Origin: Alterisphingorhabdus sp051668705
GTDB lineage: Bacteria; Pseudomonadota; Alphaproteobacteria; Sphingomonadales; Sphingomonadaceae
DNA: 64,000 nucleotides
Assembly (NCBI RefSeq): GCF_051668705.1
Contig: NZ_CP196351.1
Coordinates: 1,488,001-1,552,000 of the forward strand
Direction: 5' to 3'
The translations under genes were made by a program, and so were the position numbers. Shown here in pieces: positions 36,865-45,408 of this stretch (position 1 is its first letter; each line of letters opens with the position of its first letter). The notes beneath the pieces are model-generated. The model had not been told where the DNA came from. It did no database searches and saw nothing but the letters and a program-made list of their open reading frames with translations.

Positions 36865-37728
36865 TCAGCAGGTATCACCAAAGGCGCGCACATTGATGGT
36901 TAGCGTGCCTGTATCTGTTGCACCCAGCGTATCCTGCACTTGATAAGTAACAGTATAATTTGTTCTTGATGCAACATTGGGCGCGGTTATCTGAACGCGC
37001 GTCGCAGTTTTGCTTGGGTCCGGGTGGTGGTCTGTAAAAGCCGCGCCATCACCAGAGAGTGAACCTTGCACGACACTAAGCGGGGTATTGCCATCCTGAT
37101 CTGTATCATTGGCTACAAGATTGATTTCTCTCACAGTGCAACGCGGAGCAATAAGCAGATCATCACTGGCAACCGGCGGTGTATTGCCACTATCATTATC
37201 ACTGATATTGGCCGTAGCTTGCATATCTGTAATTCCCGCGCCGCCTGATGTACCGTTCAGGTTGATATAAAATGTCTCTTGGCCCTCTGCTTCGCTATCA
37301 TCAATGGTGGCTATACTGATTTGTATTTCGTTTACATCAGGCGCAAATACAGCCGTTCCATCGGCCACGCCATAATCAGCAGCACCCTCGGTTGAACCAT
37401 CGCTTGTATACCAGTTAACGCTATATGTTCCGCTAACATCGCCGGTCTTCACTATCGTAAAGACCGCAGCTTCACCTTCAACCAATCCAATATTGCTAAC
37501 ACTAAAGGAAGGCGGGGTCTCAGCATCCGGGGCAGGGGGAGCACTGCCAACACCGCCAGTTACGCCGCCATCTGAGCCCGATCCATTGGAACCGGTAACA
37601 TCATAATCTGTACGGTTGCCCGCAGCATCATAACCAATTTGCGTGGTAACACCTTCATTGACTGTGCCTGATTTACGCACCTCGACCAATCGGCCGAGCC
37701 TTTTTGTGTCAGCTGCAAAATAAAGGCT
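36865..37728 (-). pseudogene. RHS/YD-repeat fragment with Calx-beta and cadherin-like domains
   Basis: The frame opens after a stop with LYFAADTKRLGRLVEVRKSG and QIGYDAAGNRTDYDVTGS, the end of a YD-repeat protein. A Gly/Ser linker follows, then a Calx-beta domain (SVSNIGLVEGEAAVFTIVKT to EGQETFYINLNG) and a cadherin-like domain (NLVANDTDQDGNTPLSVVQG to YQVQDTLGATDTGTLTINV). It ends at a natural stop. The 5' part is missing, replaced by a methylase/DUF5681 relic. It would have been an extracellular adhesin-like or RHS-associated protein. Confidence 0.65.
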
Positions 37729-38045
37729 TCAGCCGCTGTAACCCTGCGTGTGCGCCCATCTTCCCTTATGGTCACCACCGATGGATAGTCCCATATATTG
37801 GTTCTGTAACGGCCATGCTTGCCAAGTTCGACATTGTTGATATGCGGCGCATCACCAACCTTATACACAAACACCATCTCGTGCTTTAAGCGGTATAGCG
37901 GCCCCATGCCTGCATTGCTCTCGTTCCACACGCATATATTAAGCGACTCAGAATAGACCTCGTCGGTAGAACCGGTCACATCTTCCATGTGCCGACAGTC
38001 CATGCAAACATGATGGATAGCCGCAATCTGGTTTATCTGCTTCTT
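37696..38045 (-). pseudogene. fused relics of a DNA methylase and a DUF5681-like protein
   Basis: The minus strand reads IHHVCMDCRHMEDVTGS, then LNICVWNESNAGMGPLYRLK and HEMVFVYKVGDAPHINNVEL and GRYRTNIWDYPSV. This is the C-terminal part of the ParB/DNA-methylase proteins found on alphaproteobacterial mobile elements. It then passes in frame (near 37778) into VTIREDGRTRRVTAAEAFIL, which looks like a DUF5681-type protein. Neither is complete, so a deletion has joined them. Family names are from memory. Confidence 0.55.
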
Positions 38046-38274
38046 CGAGTGAGTAAGCGCATTGCGAGGGTAAGAGCGGAAACTTGTGACCTACCTATAG
38101 ATCACAGAAAGCGGACGTTTGGAAGCGTGAACTGACGTGCTTAGTTCGACACTCACATAAAGGACAATACCAACATAATAAGAAAATGCAGCCTTGGCAA
38201 AGCAAGCACTTGTGGAGAAAGTGGGCGCGGGTGCAATAGACAAAGAGAAATGTGATGGATGTTTAGATCAAATG

Positions 38275-38297
38275 AAAAACAGGGGCCGTAGCCCCTG
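38275..38297 (-). terminator. terminator of the tracrRNA
   Basis: CAGGGGC (38280-38286) and GCCCCTG (38291-38297) form a perfect 7-bp stem with a four-base loop. On the minus strand it is followed by TTTTT (38275-38279). Confidence 0.88.
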
Positions 38298-38353
38298 CCT
38301 TATTTGGTGCAATTCAGATTGCTTGTTAACAACCAGACCTGCGATTTCTGAAG
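38275..38353 (-). ncRNA. tracrRNA of the type II-C CRISPR-Cas system
   Basis: The plus-strand stretch 38325-38365 resembles the reverse complement of the array repeat, so a minus-strand transcript carries an anti-repeat. Its UCAGAAAUCGC pairs perfectly with GCGAUUUCUGA of the minus-strand crRNA repeat. The next segment pairs through to the 5' GUU of the repeat using only Watson-Crick and G-U pairs and two single-base bulges. Downstream are a short hairpin-like AGCAAUCUGAAUUGC and a terminator hairpin ending in U5. The predicted length is about 79 nt. It lies divergent from cas9, in the 380-bp gap upstream of it; the rest of that gap (38046-38274) shows nothing that I recognise. Confidence 0.85.
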
Positions 38354-38357
38354 TGTT

Positions 38358-38385
38358 CTTATAACTCAAATAAAATCCTAGTCAA
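38358..38385 (-). promoter_or_regulatory. tracrRNA promoter
   Basis: On the minus strand TTGACT (38380-38385) and TATAAG (38358-38363) are 16 bases apart, a good sigma-70-type promoter. The -10 box falls inside the anti-repeat at the same place where the array repeats have TATAAC. A start about six bases downstream puts the RNA 5' end just before the pairing region. Confidence 0.7.
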
Positions 38386-38427
38386 GTTCAACAAAGGTAT
38401 TTAATATGAAATAGAGGGAGTATTTAT

Positions 38428-41400
38428 ATGACAACATCACTTGGTCTCGACATTGGCACGAACTCCATTGGATGGGCGCTTTACGATGGCGATAGTATCC
38501 GCGATATTGGCGTGCGGATATTCTCTGATGGGCGCGACCCGAAATCAGGCGCTTCTTTGGCAGTGGATCGGCGTGATGCGCGGGCGACGCGGCGGCGGCG
38601 GGACCGGTATCTGGGCCGCAGAAAGGCTCTGCTTAAAGAGCTGGTGAAATGCGGGCTGATGCCTGCTGATAAGGGTGCCGCCAAAAGACTGGAAGATGAA
38701 GATCCTTATGTGCTGCGCGTAAAAGCGCTGGACCATCCTGTCACCCCATATGAACTTGGCCGGGCGCTGTTTCATTTGAATCAGCGCCGCGGATTTAAGT
38801 CAAACCGCAAAGCCGACCGAACATCAGGCGCGGGTGAAGATGGCAAAATTGCCAGCGGTACCAAAGCATTGGACCTTGCTATGGAAGAGTCCGGTGCGCG
38901 CACATTGGGGGAGTTTCTGTTGCAGCGTGAAGTCAAGCGCGTGCGAATGCGGCCTGATGCGGATGGTTATGATTTCTACCCTGATCGCAAACATTATGAG
39001 GAAGAATTTGCCGCCATTTGGGCAGCGCAAACGGCGCACCATGCTGCATTGCTAACGGATGAAGCACGTGATGCTGTTCACCGCATCATTTTCTTTCAAC
39101 GCCCCTTAAAGGCGCAGACTGTTGGCCATTGCACCTTTGCAGGATGGAATGGTGTGCCAGAGGATGCGCCGCGCATTACCAAGGCACATCCACTTTTCCA
39201 GCAACGGCGATTATATGAAGAGGTAAACCAGTTACGTATCGTAAAAGCGGGTGCGAGCGACCGATTACTTACCAAGGATGAACGGGATATACTGATCCTA
39301 AAATTACAGGATAAGAAAAAGGTCACCTTTAAGTCCTTAGCGAAAGCGATCACATTAGATGATGGAGAGCGGTTCAATAAAGAGAGCGAAAACCGCAAAG
39401 ACCTAATAGGCGATGAAGTCCGCGCCGAAATGCAGCAAAAGAAATTATTTGGTACGCGCTGGCTGCATTTCGATTTGGATGAGCAATGGACGATTATTGA
39501 TCGACTGTTGAATGAGGAAAATACAGAGGCGCTGCTCGTCTGGCTTACGACGCGTTATAATCTTGACAATGAAACCGCCTTGGCGATTGCCAATGCACGT
39601 CTGCCGGAAGGCTATGGCCGTTTTGGTGAAATGGCGACGCGTGCACTGCTCGCCGAATTGCAAGATGATGTGGTTACCTATGCCGAGGCGGCAAAGCGAG
39701 CAGGCTTTCACCATAGCGATCATCGCAGTGGGGAAATATATGACCAGTTGCCATATTATGGTGAGATACTGGCCCGCGATATTGCGCCGGGCAAAGAGGA
39801 CTATGCCGATAATGATGAGCGGCGCTTTGGCAAGATCACTAACCCCACTGTGCACATTGGCATGAACCAGCTGCGCAAGCTGATCAATGGCATCATCAAG
39901 GTGCATGGACTGCCTGATAATATTTATGTTGAGCTGGCCCGCGAATTAAAGCTTAACGATAAACAAAAGGCGCTACATAATAAGCGGATCAAACAGACCA
40001 CCGCAGATGCCGTTCGCCGCGGTCAATTTCTGCAAGGCATGGGCCAGCGTGACAATGGCGCAAACCGCATGTTAATGCGCTTATGGGAAGATCTAAACCC
40101 CGCCAATGCGCTTGATCGGCGCTGCCCTTATTGCGGTGAACAGATCAGCGCCGAAATGCTAATGAATGGTTCTGCAGATATTGACCATATCATCCCCTAT
40201 TCGCTCTGCCTTGATGATGGGGCGGGCAATAAGGTTATGGCCCACAGCCATTGTAACCGGCAAAAAGGAAATAAAACCCCATGGGGACGTTGGGGTGGTA
40301 CTGATCGCTGGGGCATCATTCAGGACCAGGTTGCGCGGCTGCATAAATCAAAACAATGGCGCTTTGGGCCTGATGCCATGGAACGGGTGGAAAAAGATGG
40401 CGGCTTTATCGCTCGGCAATTAACAGACACCCAATATCTCTCACGTATGGCCGCAAAATATTTACATAGTCTTTACCCTGAAAAAGGGGAGCGCCATGTC
40501 TATGCAGTAACAGGCCAGATGACGGCAATGCTGCGGCGGCTATGGGGTCTGAATGAACTGCTGCCCGATCATAATTATGTTGAAAACCAGCATAGCAACG
40601 CCGCAAAAAACCGGCTTGACCATCGCCATCACGCCATTGATGCGGCTGTTGTAGGGGCCACCAATCCAGCGATGATTGCCAAAATTGCCAAAGCAGCGGG
40701 CCGTGCGGAGGAGCAAAATCTGGATAAATTATTTGATAAGCTACCGATGCCATGGGAGAGTTTCCGCGACGATCTGCGCGGCGCCTTAGTGGCCACCACC
40801 GTTAGCCATAAGGCCGACCATGGCCGCAAGGGCCGCCCGCGCAAAGACCGCGATGTTACCAGCGGACAACTGCATAATGATACCGCTTATGGGTTTACTG
40901 GGCGCACCAATAAGACAGGCGCCCCAATAGTGGTTACACGCAAGCCATTGCTTAGCCTGAAACCCGGCGACCTTACCAACCCGGAACGCATGACCGATCA
41001 TGATCTACAGGACAGGCTTTATAGGGCTACACAGGGCCTAAGTGGCAAAGATTTTGAAAAGGCGCTGGTGATGTTTAGCCAAGCCCACACGCCCTATAAA
41101 GGTATCCGCCGCGTGCGCTTGTGCGAACCACTCAATATCATTCCAGTGCGGGATAAACAGGGCAACGCCTATAAGGGGTATAAAGGGGACGCAAATGCCC
41201 GTTTTGATGTGTGGCGGTTGCCGAACGGCAAATGGGTTAGCAAGTGGAAAGACCGTGAGGGTATGGAGCATAGCGGCGTAATTTCCATGTTTGATATGCA
41301 CCAACGTGATCGTGATGAACCCAAACCCCATCCCGCGGCAAGGCGTGTGCTCAGCCTGCGGCAAAACGATCTTATAGCGGTGGAACGCAATGGGGGCACA

Positions 41401-41619
41401 CGCGAAATAATGCGAGTGGTGAAGTTTTCTGGAAGCGGGCAGATAACGTTTGCTGCCGATAACGAAGCAGGGGCGCTTAAAGCACGTGATGCTGAGCCTA
41501 AAGATATTGACCCATTCAAATATTTTTATTCATCAGCAAGTGGTCTGCAAAAAGTCAAAGCGCGCCAAATTAGGTTAGACGAATTGGGTCGAATATTTGA
41601 TCCCGGACCTCGTGATTAG
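38428..41619 (+). CDS. cas9: Cas9 endonuclease, type II-C
   Basis: 1063 residues, in the compact II-C size class. RuvC-I has D8 in GLDIGTNSIGWALYD. An arginine-rich bridge helix follows (RRDARATRRRRDRYLGRRKA). RuvC-II has E502 in IYVELARELKL. The HNH domain has D586-H587 in ADIDHIIPYSLCLDD and N610 in HSHCNRQKGN, preceded by a CPYC zinc knuckle. RuvC-III has HHAIDAAVVGAT with D738. All catalytic residues are present, so it should cut both DNA strands guided by crRNA:tracrRNA. GAGGGAG sits seven bases before the ATG. cas1 follows after a 65-bp gap containing a hairpin; the tracrRNA is divergent upstream. Confidence 0.97.
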   Translation: MTTSLGLDIGTNSIGWALYDGDSIRDIGVRIFSDGRDPKSGASLAVDRRDARATRRRRDRYLGRRKALLKELVKCGLMPADKGAAKRLEDEDPYVLRVKALDHPVTPYELGRALFHLNQRRGFKSNRKADRTSGAGEDGKIASGTKALDLAMEESGARTLGEFLLQREVKRVRMRPDADGYDFYPDRKHYEEEFAAIWAAQTAHHAALLTDEARDAVHRIIFFQRPLKAQTVGHCTFAGWNGVPEDAPRITKAHPLFQQRRLYEEVNQLRIVKAGASDRLLTKDERDILILKLQDKKKVTFKSLAKAITLDDGERFNKESENRKDLIGDEVRAEMQQKKLFGTRWLHFDLDEQWTIIDRLLNEENTEALLVWLTTRYNLDNETALAIANARLPEGYGRFGEMATRALLAELQDDVVTYAEAAKRAGFHHSDHRSGEIYDQLPYYGEILARDIAPGKEDYADNDERRFGKITNPTVHIGMNQLRKLINGIIKVHGLPDNIYVELARELKLNDKQKALHNKRIKQTTADAVRRGQFLQGMGQRDNGANRMLMRLWEDLNPANALDRRCPYCGEQISAEMLMNGSADIDHIIPYSLCLDDGAGNKVMAHSHCNRQKGNKTPWGRWGGTDRWGIIQDQVARLHKSKQWRFGPDAMERVEKDGGFIARQLTDTQYLSRMAAKYLHSLYPEKGERHVYAVTGQMTAMLRRLWGLNELLPDHNYVENQHSNAAKNRLDHRHHAIDAAVVGATNPAMIAKIAKAAGRAEEQNLDKLFDKLPMPWESFRDDLRGALVATTVSHKADHGRKGRPRKDRDVTSGQLHNDTAYGFTGRTNKTGAPIVVTRKPLLSLKPGDLTNPERMTDHDLQDRLYRATQGLSGKDFEKALVMFSQAHTPYKGIRRVRLCEPLNIIPVRDKQGNAYKGYKGDANARFDVWRLPNGKWVSKWKDREGMEHSGVISMFDMHQRDRDEPKPHPAARRVLSLRQNDLIAVERNGGTREIMRVVKFSGSGQITFAADNEAGALKARDAEPKDIDPFKYFYSSASGLQKVKARQIRLDELGRIFDPGPRD

Positions 41620-41641
41620 TTTACGTTAACTATCAATTATT

Positions 41642-41678
41642 GCCTTAATGCTATCTTTATTAAGAAAGGTATTAAGGC
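41642..41678 (+). promoter_or_regulatory. hairpin over the cas1 ribosome-binding site
   Basis: GCCTTAAT (41642-41649) pairs with ATTAAGGC (41671-41678); inside, CTTT pairs with AAAG. The only plausible Shine-Dalgarno of cas1 (AAGG at 41674-41677) lies in the 3' arm, so the fold would hide it. There is no T run, so it is not a terminator. Confidence 0.5.
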
Positions 41679-41684
41679 GAAGCT

Positions 41685-42623
41685 ATGGACCGCATTGTCG
41701 ATATAGAGACGGACAAACTCCATTTGTGCGTGATCCGCGGATTTATGGCGATAAAACTGGATCACGAAGAAATTGGCCGCATCGCCCTAGACGATATTGC
41801 CGCCGTTATCGTTCATGCACATGGTGTAAGTTGGACCACCAATCTGATTGTGCAATTGGCGCAGCGTGGTGCAATGATGGTGCTATGCGCCGCCAATCAC
41901 GCACCGGTTGCGATGATGGTCCCGGTTGAGGGGCATCATAGCCAAAATGCACGTTTTCGTGCCCAATGGGATGCGCCGCGCCCTATGATGAAACGCGCAT
42001 GGAAAGATATTGTTAGCGCCAAGGTCCATATGCAGGGAAGTCTGCTCACTGCCATAGGCAAAGAAGAAGGCGAAGGGGTTTCCCGCATGGCCAAGCGTAT
42101 CCGCTCCGGCGATCCTGAAAATATAGAGGCGCAGGCTGCTCGGCGTTACTGGCCTGCTTTATTTGGTAGCGACTTTCGGCGTGACAGGACTGTGACCGGC
42201 ACTAATGCCATGCTCAATTACGGATATACCGTCATGCGGGCAATGGTGGCGCGATCAATTATCGCGGCAGGGCTTCACCCCACAATCGGTTTGCATCATG
42301 CCAACAGACTTAATGCGTTTGCACTGGCCGATGATCTGGTTGAACCGTTTCGCCCGCTTGTTGATGCAGCGGTTCACCAGATGGTCCAAGAGGGCGTTAG
42401 CGAAGTCAACAAAATGGCAAAGGCACGCCTTGCCGCACTTATCTCCGCCGACCTTAACCTTGAAGGTGCAACCTCGCCAATGTCGATATGTGCGCAGCAT
42501 CTGGCCCAGACACTGGCCGCCAGTTTTGAGCATGGCCAACTGAAATTGGCGTTGTTCAGCACGCCTGATCCCTTATCTTGGTCTGCTATTGCCCGGCATA
42601 TTCCTCAAGGCGAGGCAAGATGA
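41685..42623 (+). CDS. cas1: Cas1 integrase, type II
   Basis: 312 residues of the type II Cas1 family: an N-terminal beta domain, then the catalytic helical domain. Likely metal ligands are the Glu in IEAQAARRYWPALFG, the His in GLHHANRLNAFALADDLVEP and the Asp just after it. With Cas2 it forms the complex that inserts new spacers at the array. It overlaps cas2 by ATGA. Its ribosome site is inside a predicted hairpin. Confidence 0.95.
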   Translation: MDRIVDIETDKLHLCVIRGFMAIKLDHEEIGRIALDDIAAVIVHAHGVSWTTNLIVQLAQRGAMMVLCAANHAPVAMMVPVEGHHSQNARFRAQWDAPRPMMKRAWKDIVSAKVHMQGSLLTAIGKEEGEGVSRMAKRIRSGDPENIEAQAARRYWPALFGSDFRRDRTVTGTNAMLNYGYTVMRAMVARSIIAAGLHPTIGLHHANRLNAFALADDLVEPFRPLVDAAVHQMVQEGVSEVNKMAKARLAALISADLNLEGATSPMSICAQHLAQTLAASFEHGQLKLALFSTPDPLSWSAIARHIPQGEAR

Positions 42624-42967
42624 AGCATGACAAACAGGCTCACTATAGCGGCTATCGACTGATGTGGATTCTTGTCATGTTTGATCTTCCTGTCGGCACC
42701 AGAGAGCAAGCGCGTGCAGCGACAAAATTCCGCGAATTTCTGCTGGACGAAGGCTTTGAAATGAGCCAGTTTTCTATTTATGCACGATTCTGTACTGGCA
42801 AGGAACAATATGAAACTTTCACGCGCCGGATCGAGTCTAACCTGCCTGACAAGGGGGATATACATATTTTGGGTTTTACCGATCGCCAATATGAAAATAT
42901 TATCCGATTCTCTGGTCAATCACGCAAAAGGCGGCGAAAGAATCCCGGCCAATTGGCGTTATTTTAG
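42620..42967 (+). CDS. cas2: Cas2, type II
   Basis: 115 residues with the Cas2 ferredoxin-like fold: YRLMWILVMFDLPVGTREQA at the start with its conserved Asp, and FSIYARFCTGKEQYETF. The basic C-terminus ends SRKRRRKNPGQLALF. It is the structural partner of Cas1 in spacer acquisition. The ATG at 42620 overlaps the cas1 stop. No csn2 or cas4 follows, which defines subtype II-C. The array starts 72 bp downstream. Confidence 0.95.
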   Translation: MKHDKQAHYSGYRLMWILVMFDLPVGTREQARAATKFREFLLDEGFEMSQFSIYARFCTGKEQYETFTRRIESNLPDKGDIHILGFTDRQYENIIRFSGQSRKRRRKNPGQLALF

Positions 42968-42996
42968 GACGGTAAGACTGTTTTCTGCGAACCGGT

Positions 42997-43035
42997 GGGC
43001 AGATAAATCACATTGTTTCAATAATTTATCTGCCC
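42997..43035. promoter_or_regulatory. 12-bp perfect inverted repeat between cas2 and the first repeat
   Basis: GGGCAGATAAAT (42997-43008) and ATTTATCTGCCC (43024-43035) are perfect inverted repeats with a 15-base loop, ending four bases before the first CRISPR repeat. Neither side has a T run. It could be a recognition or anchoring site for spacer integration, or mark the 3' end of crRNA transcription. Confidence 0.5.
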
Positions 43036-43039
43036 ATCT

Positions 43040-44657
43040 GTTATAGCGGATCAGAAATCGCGGTCCAGCTGCAACTTTGCTTATCCTACATCTCACCACA
43101 GAGGCGTTATAGCGGATCAGAAATCGCGGTCCAGCTGCAACAGTAATTCGCTAGGGATAACCTAAATTAAAGTTATAGCGGATCAGAAATCGCGGTCCAG
43201 CTGCAACATGATGGACAGGATGCAACCGCCACGCGATGTTATAGCGGATCAGAAATCGCGGTCCAGCTGCAACTGCATTTAGCTGTAGCTCCACCAATCT
43301 ATGGTTATAGCGGATCAGAAATCGCGGTCCAGCTGCAACTCAGAGGCTGATGCGTCGGCTTTCTTGCCTGTTATAGCGGATCAGAAATCGCGGTCCAGCT
43401 GCAACGGAATTGGCCTTTTTTCCATCTTGGACGTTGTTATAGCGGATCAGAAATCGCGGTCCAGCTGCAACCCAACTTCTTCATGGATTTGGGTGTAACT
43501 TGTTATAGCGGATCAGAAATCGCGGTCCAGCTGCAACTCCGGAAGCGTTGCGTCATAGAACAGTTCAGTTATAGCGGATCAGAAATCGCGGTCCAGCTGC
43601 AACTGGATGAGAGTGTTATAACGCGCTGTTTCCGTTATAGCGGATCAGAAATCGCGGTCCAGCTGCAACAAGCCTTTCACTGACCAATCATTGACTCGTG
43701 TTATAGCGGATCAGAAATCGCGGTCCAGCTGCAACGATGAATGTATTGATTTAATTGTTACTGATGTTATAGCGGATCAGAAATCGCGGTCCAGCTGCAA
43801 CGCCGCGTCGGTTTGCTCATTGCAATGATCTGTTATAGCGGATCAGAAATCGCGGTCCAGCTGCAACTTACGCGATCAGCTATGATCTGCCTATCGTGTT
43901 ATAGCGGATCAGAAATCGCGGTCCAGCTGCAACCTATATCAAGTAACAGACAAAGTGGAAAAGGTTATAGCGGATCAGAAATCGCGGTCCAGCTGCAACG
44001 TAGTTGCTCAATGGAACGGGGTAGGGAACGTTATAGCGGATCAGAAATCGCGGTCCAGCTGCAACTCAATAACTGCAGTTGCGCTACCAACCCACGTTAT
44101 AGCGGATCAGAAATCGCGGTCCAGCTGCAACAGTTTTATAGCGATGGAGTCAACGAATAAAGTTATAGCGGATCAGAAATCGCGGTCCAGCTGCAACAGA
44201 GGCCAAGCGCTTTGACACTATTATCAGGTTATAGCGGATCAGAAATCGCGGTCCAGCTGCAACCCTGCGCTGGTCGTGCCGCCGGTCACGCTGGTTATAG
44301 CGGATCAGAAATCGCGGTCCAGCTGCAACCTCTGCCTTGCTCTATACCGATAGCCAGAGTTATAGCGGATCAGAAATCGCGGTCCAGCTGCAACAACAAT
44401 CCAAACAATAAAGTTATTATCTCCGTTATAGCGGATCAGAAATCGCGGTCCAGCTGCAACCCTAGGCCAATCGGACCGACTAGCTGTGTGGTTATAGCGG
44501 ATCAGAAATCGCGGTCCAGCTGCAACAGAAACTTCGGCTTGCTTTTCTCGATAGCGTTATAGCGGATCAGAAATCGCGGTCCAGCTGCAACTCGGCTAAC
44601 GTTCGCTTGTAAGCGTCCATTGTTATAGCAGATCAGAAATCGCGGTCCAGCTGCAAC
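43040..44657 (-). CRISPR. type II-C CRISPR array, 25 repeats and 24 spacers
   Basis: The repeat is 36 bp; on the plus strand it begins GTTATAGCGGATCAG and ends GGTCCAGCTGCAAC. I count 25 copies and 24 spacers: 22 of 30 bp and two of 29 bp (44330-44358, 44527-44555). All repeats look identical except the last (44622-44657), which has GCAGATC for GCGGATC. On the minus strand the repeat begins GTTGCAGCTGG and ends GCTATAAC. That matches the orientation of known II-C repeats and pairs with the minus-strand tracrRNA, so crRNAs are read from the minus strand. TATAAC at each repeat end resembles the repeat-embedded -10 boxes known in Neisseria. No two spacers looked alike. Confidence 0.98.
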
Positions 44658-44782
44658 CTATGCGGTTAAAAAATAGAACTGGACTGTGCTTGTGAACAGA
44701 GCATGGTGTTGTTGGGCCCGGGATACGGGCTCCTGTCGGTAGCGGCGCTATTTTGGTGCTCGCATATACCGAAGGATGTAAG

Positions 44783-45007
44783 ATGACCATATCATTTATA
44801 GTATCAAAGCCCTCTAAACTTGATGAGCTTCAGGCCTTGCTGGGCGCTAAGGGCGGCGCAACTGTTGCGCAGATGGCGGCAGCAACCGGCTGGCAACAGC
44901 ACTCGGTTCGCGGCGCGATGGCGGGCGCTTTGAAGAAGCGCGGGGTTGTTATCACCAGCAAGAAGATTGACGGAGTGCGCCGCTATTATGCAGGCCGCGC
45001 AATATGA
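44783..45007 (+). CDS. DUF3489-domain protein
   Basis: 74 residues forming a small winged-helix-like domain: SKLDELQALLGAKGGATVAQ, then TGWQQHSVRGAMAGALKKRG and YYAGRAI. This family often precedes DUF2924 and a serine recombinase in alphaproteobacterial elements and may be a DNA-binding accessory factor. AAGGA upstream fixes the ATG at 44783. ATGA overlap with the next gene makes a three-gene operon. The gene begins 125 bp after the CRISPR array. Confidence 0.75.
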   Translation: MTISFIVSKPSKLDELQALLGAKGGATVAQMAAATGWQQHSVRGAMAGALKKRGVVITSKKIDGVRRYYAGRAI

Positions 45008-45408
45008 GCGGCAATATAGAGCAGCAGGTTGCCGCTATTGATAATATGCCGCTGACGCAGCTTCGAAGTCTATGGCAGCTGCGATACGGCCATCCTCTAC
45101 CACTGCGCTCGGTTCCGATCATGCGCATGATGCTCGCATGGCGTGTGCAAGCTGAAGCCTTTGGTGCACTTGATCCAGAGGATTTGCGCACCTTAGCCCG
45201 AACAGGCACGCCGCAAGCAGAGGGCAAGCAGCTTGGCATCGGCGCAACACTGACCCGCAAATGGAAGGGCAGGCCAGTTGAGGTGGTTGTTGAAGAACAG
45301 GGGTTCAGGTGGAACGGCAAGCTATTCCTAAGCCTTTCTGCTGCAAATGCCATTACAGGATCACGCTGGAACGGTCCGCGCTTCTTTGGTTTAAGAGACG
45401 TAGCATGA
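45004..45408 (+). CDS. DUF2924-domain protein
   Basis: 134 residues of the DUF2924 family: LTQLRSLWQLRYGHPLPLRS, then TLTRKWKGRPVEVVVEEQGF and SLSAANAITGSRWNGPRFFG. The C-terminal part resembles a nucleic-acid-binding module. The function is unknown, but in this family it is almost always encoded between DUF3489 and a large serine recombinase, as here. It overlaps both neighbours by ATGA. Confidence 0.78.
   Translation: MSGNIEQQVAAIDNMPLTQLRSLWQLRYGHPLPLRSVPIMRMMLAWRVQAEAFGALDPEDLRTLARTGTPQAEGKQLGIGATLTRKWKGRPVEVVVEEQGFRWNGKLFLSLSAANAITGSRWNGPRFFGLRDVA

Noticed and set aside
38325..38427. tracrRNA on the plus strand running into the cas9 leader
   Set aside because: Pairing with a plus-strand repeat is poorer, with several unpaired bases after GTTATA, and no terminator precedes cas9. 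The minus-strand version has promoter, full pairing and terminator.
43604..43633. Extra truncated repeat (GTTATA) within a spacer
   Set aside because: Only six bases match and the 66-bp spacing places the real repeat at 43634; it is a chance match in the spacer.
43301..44562. Several open plus-strand frames of 65-116 codons within 43.3-44.6 kb with repeated peptide YSGSEIAVQLQ or VIADQKSRSSCN
   Set aside because: They are translations of the CRISPR repeats and spacers, not genes.
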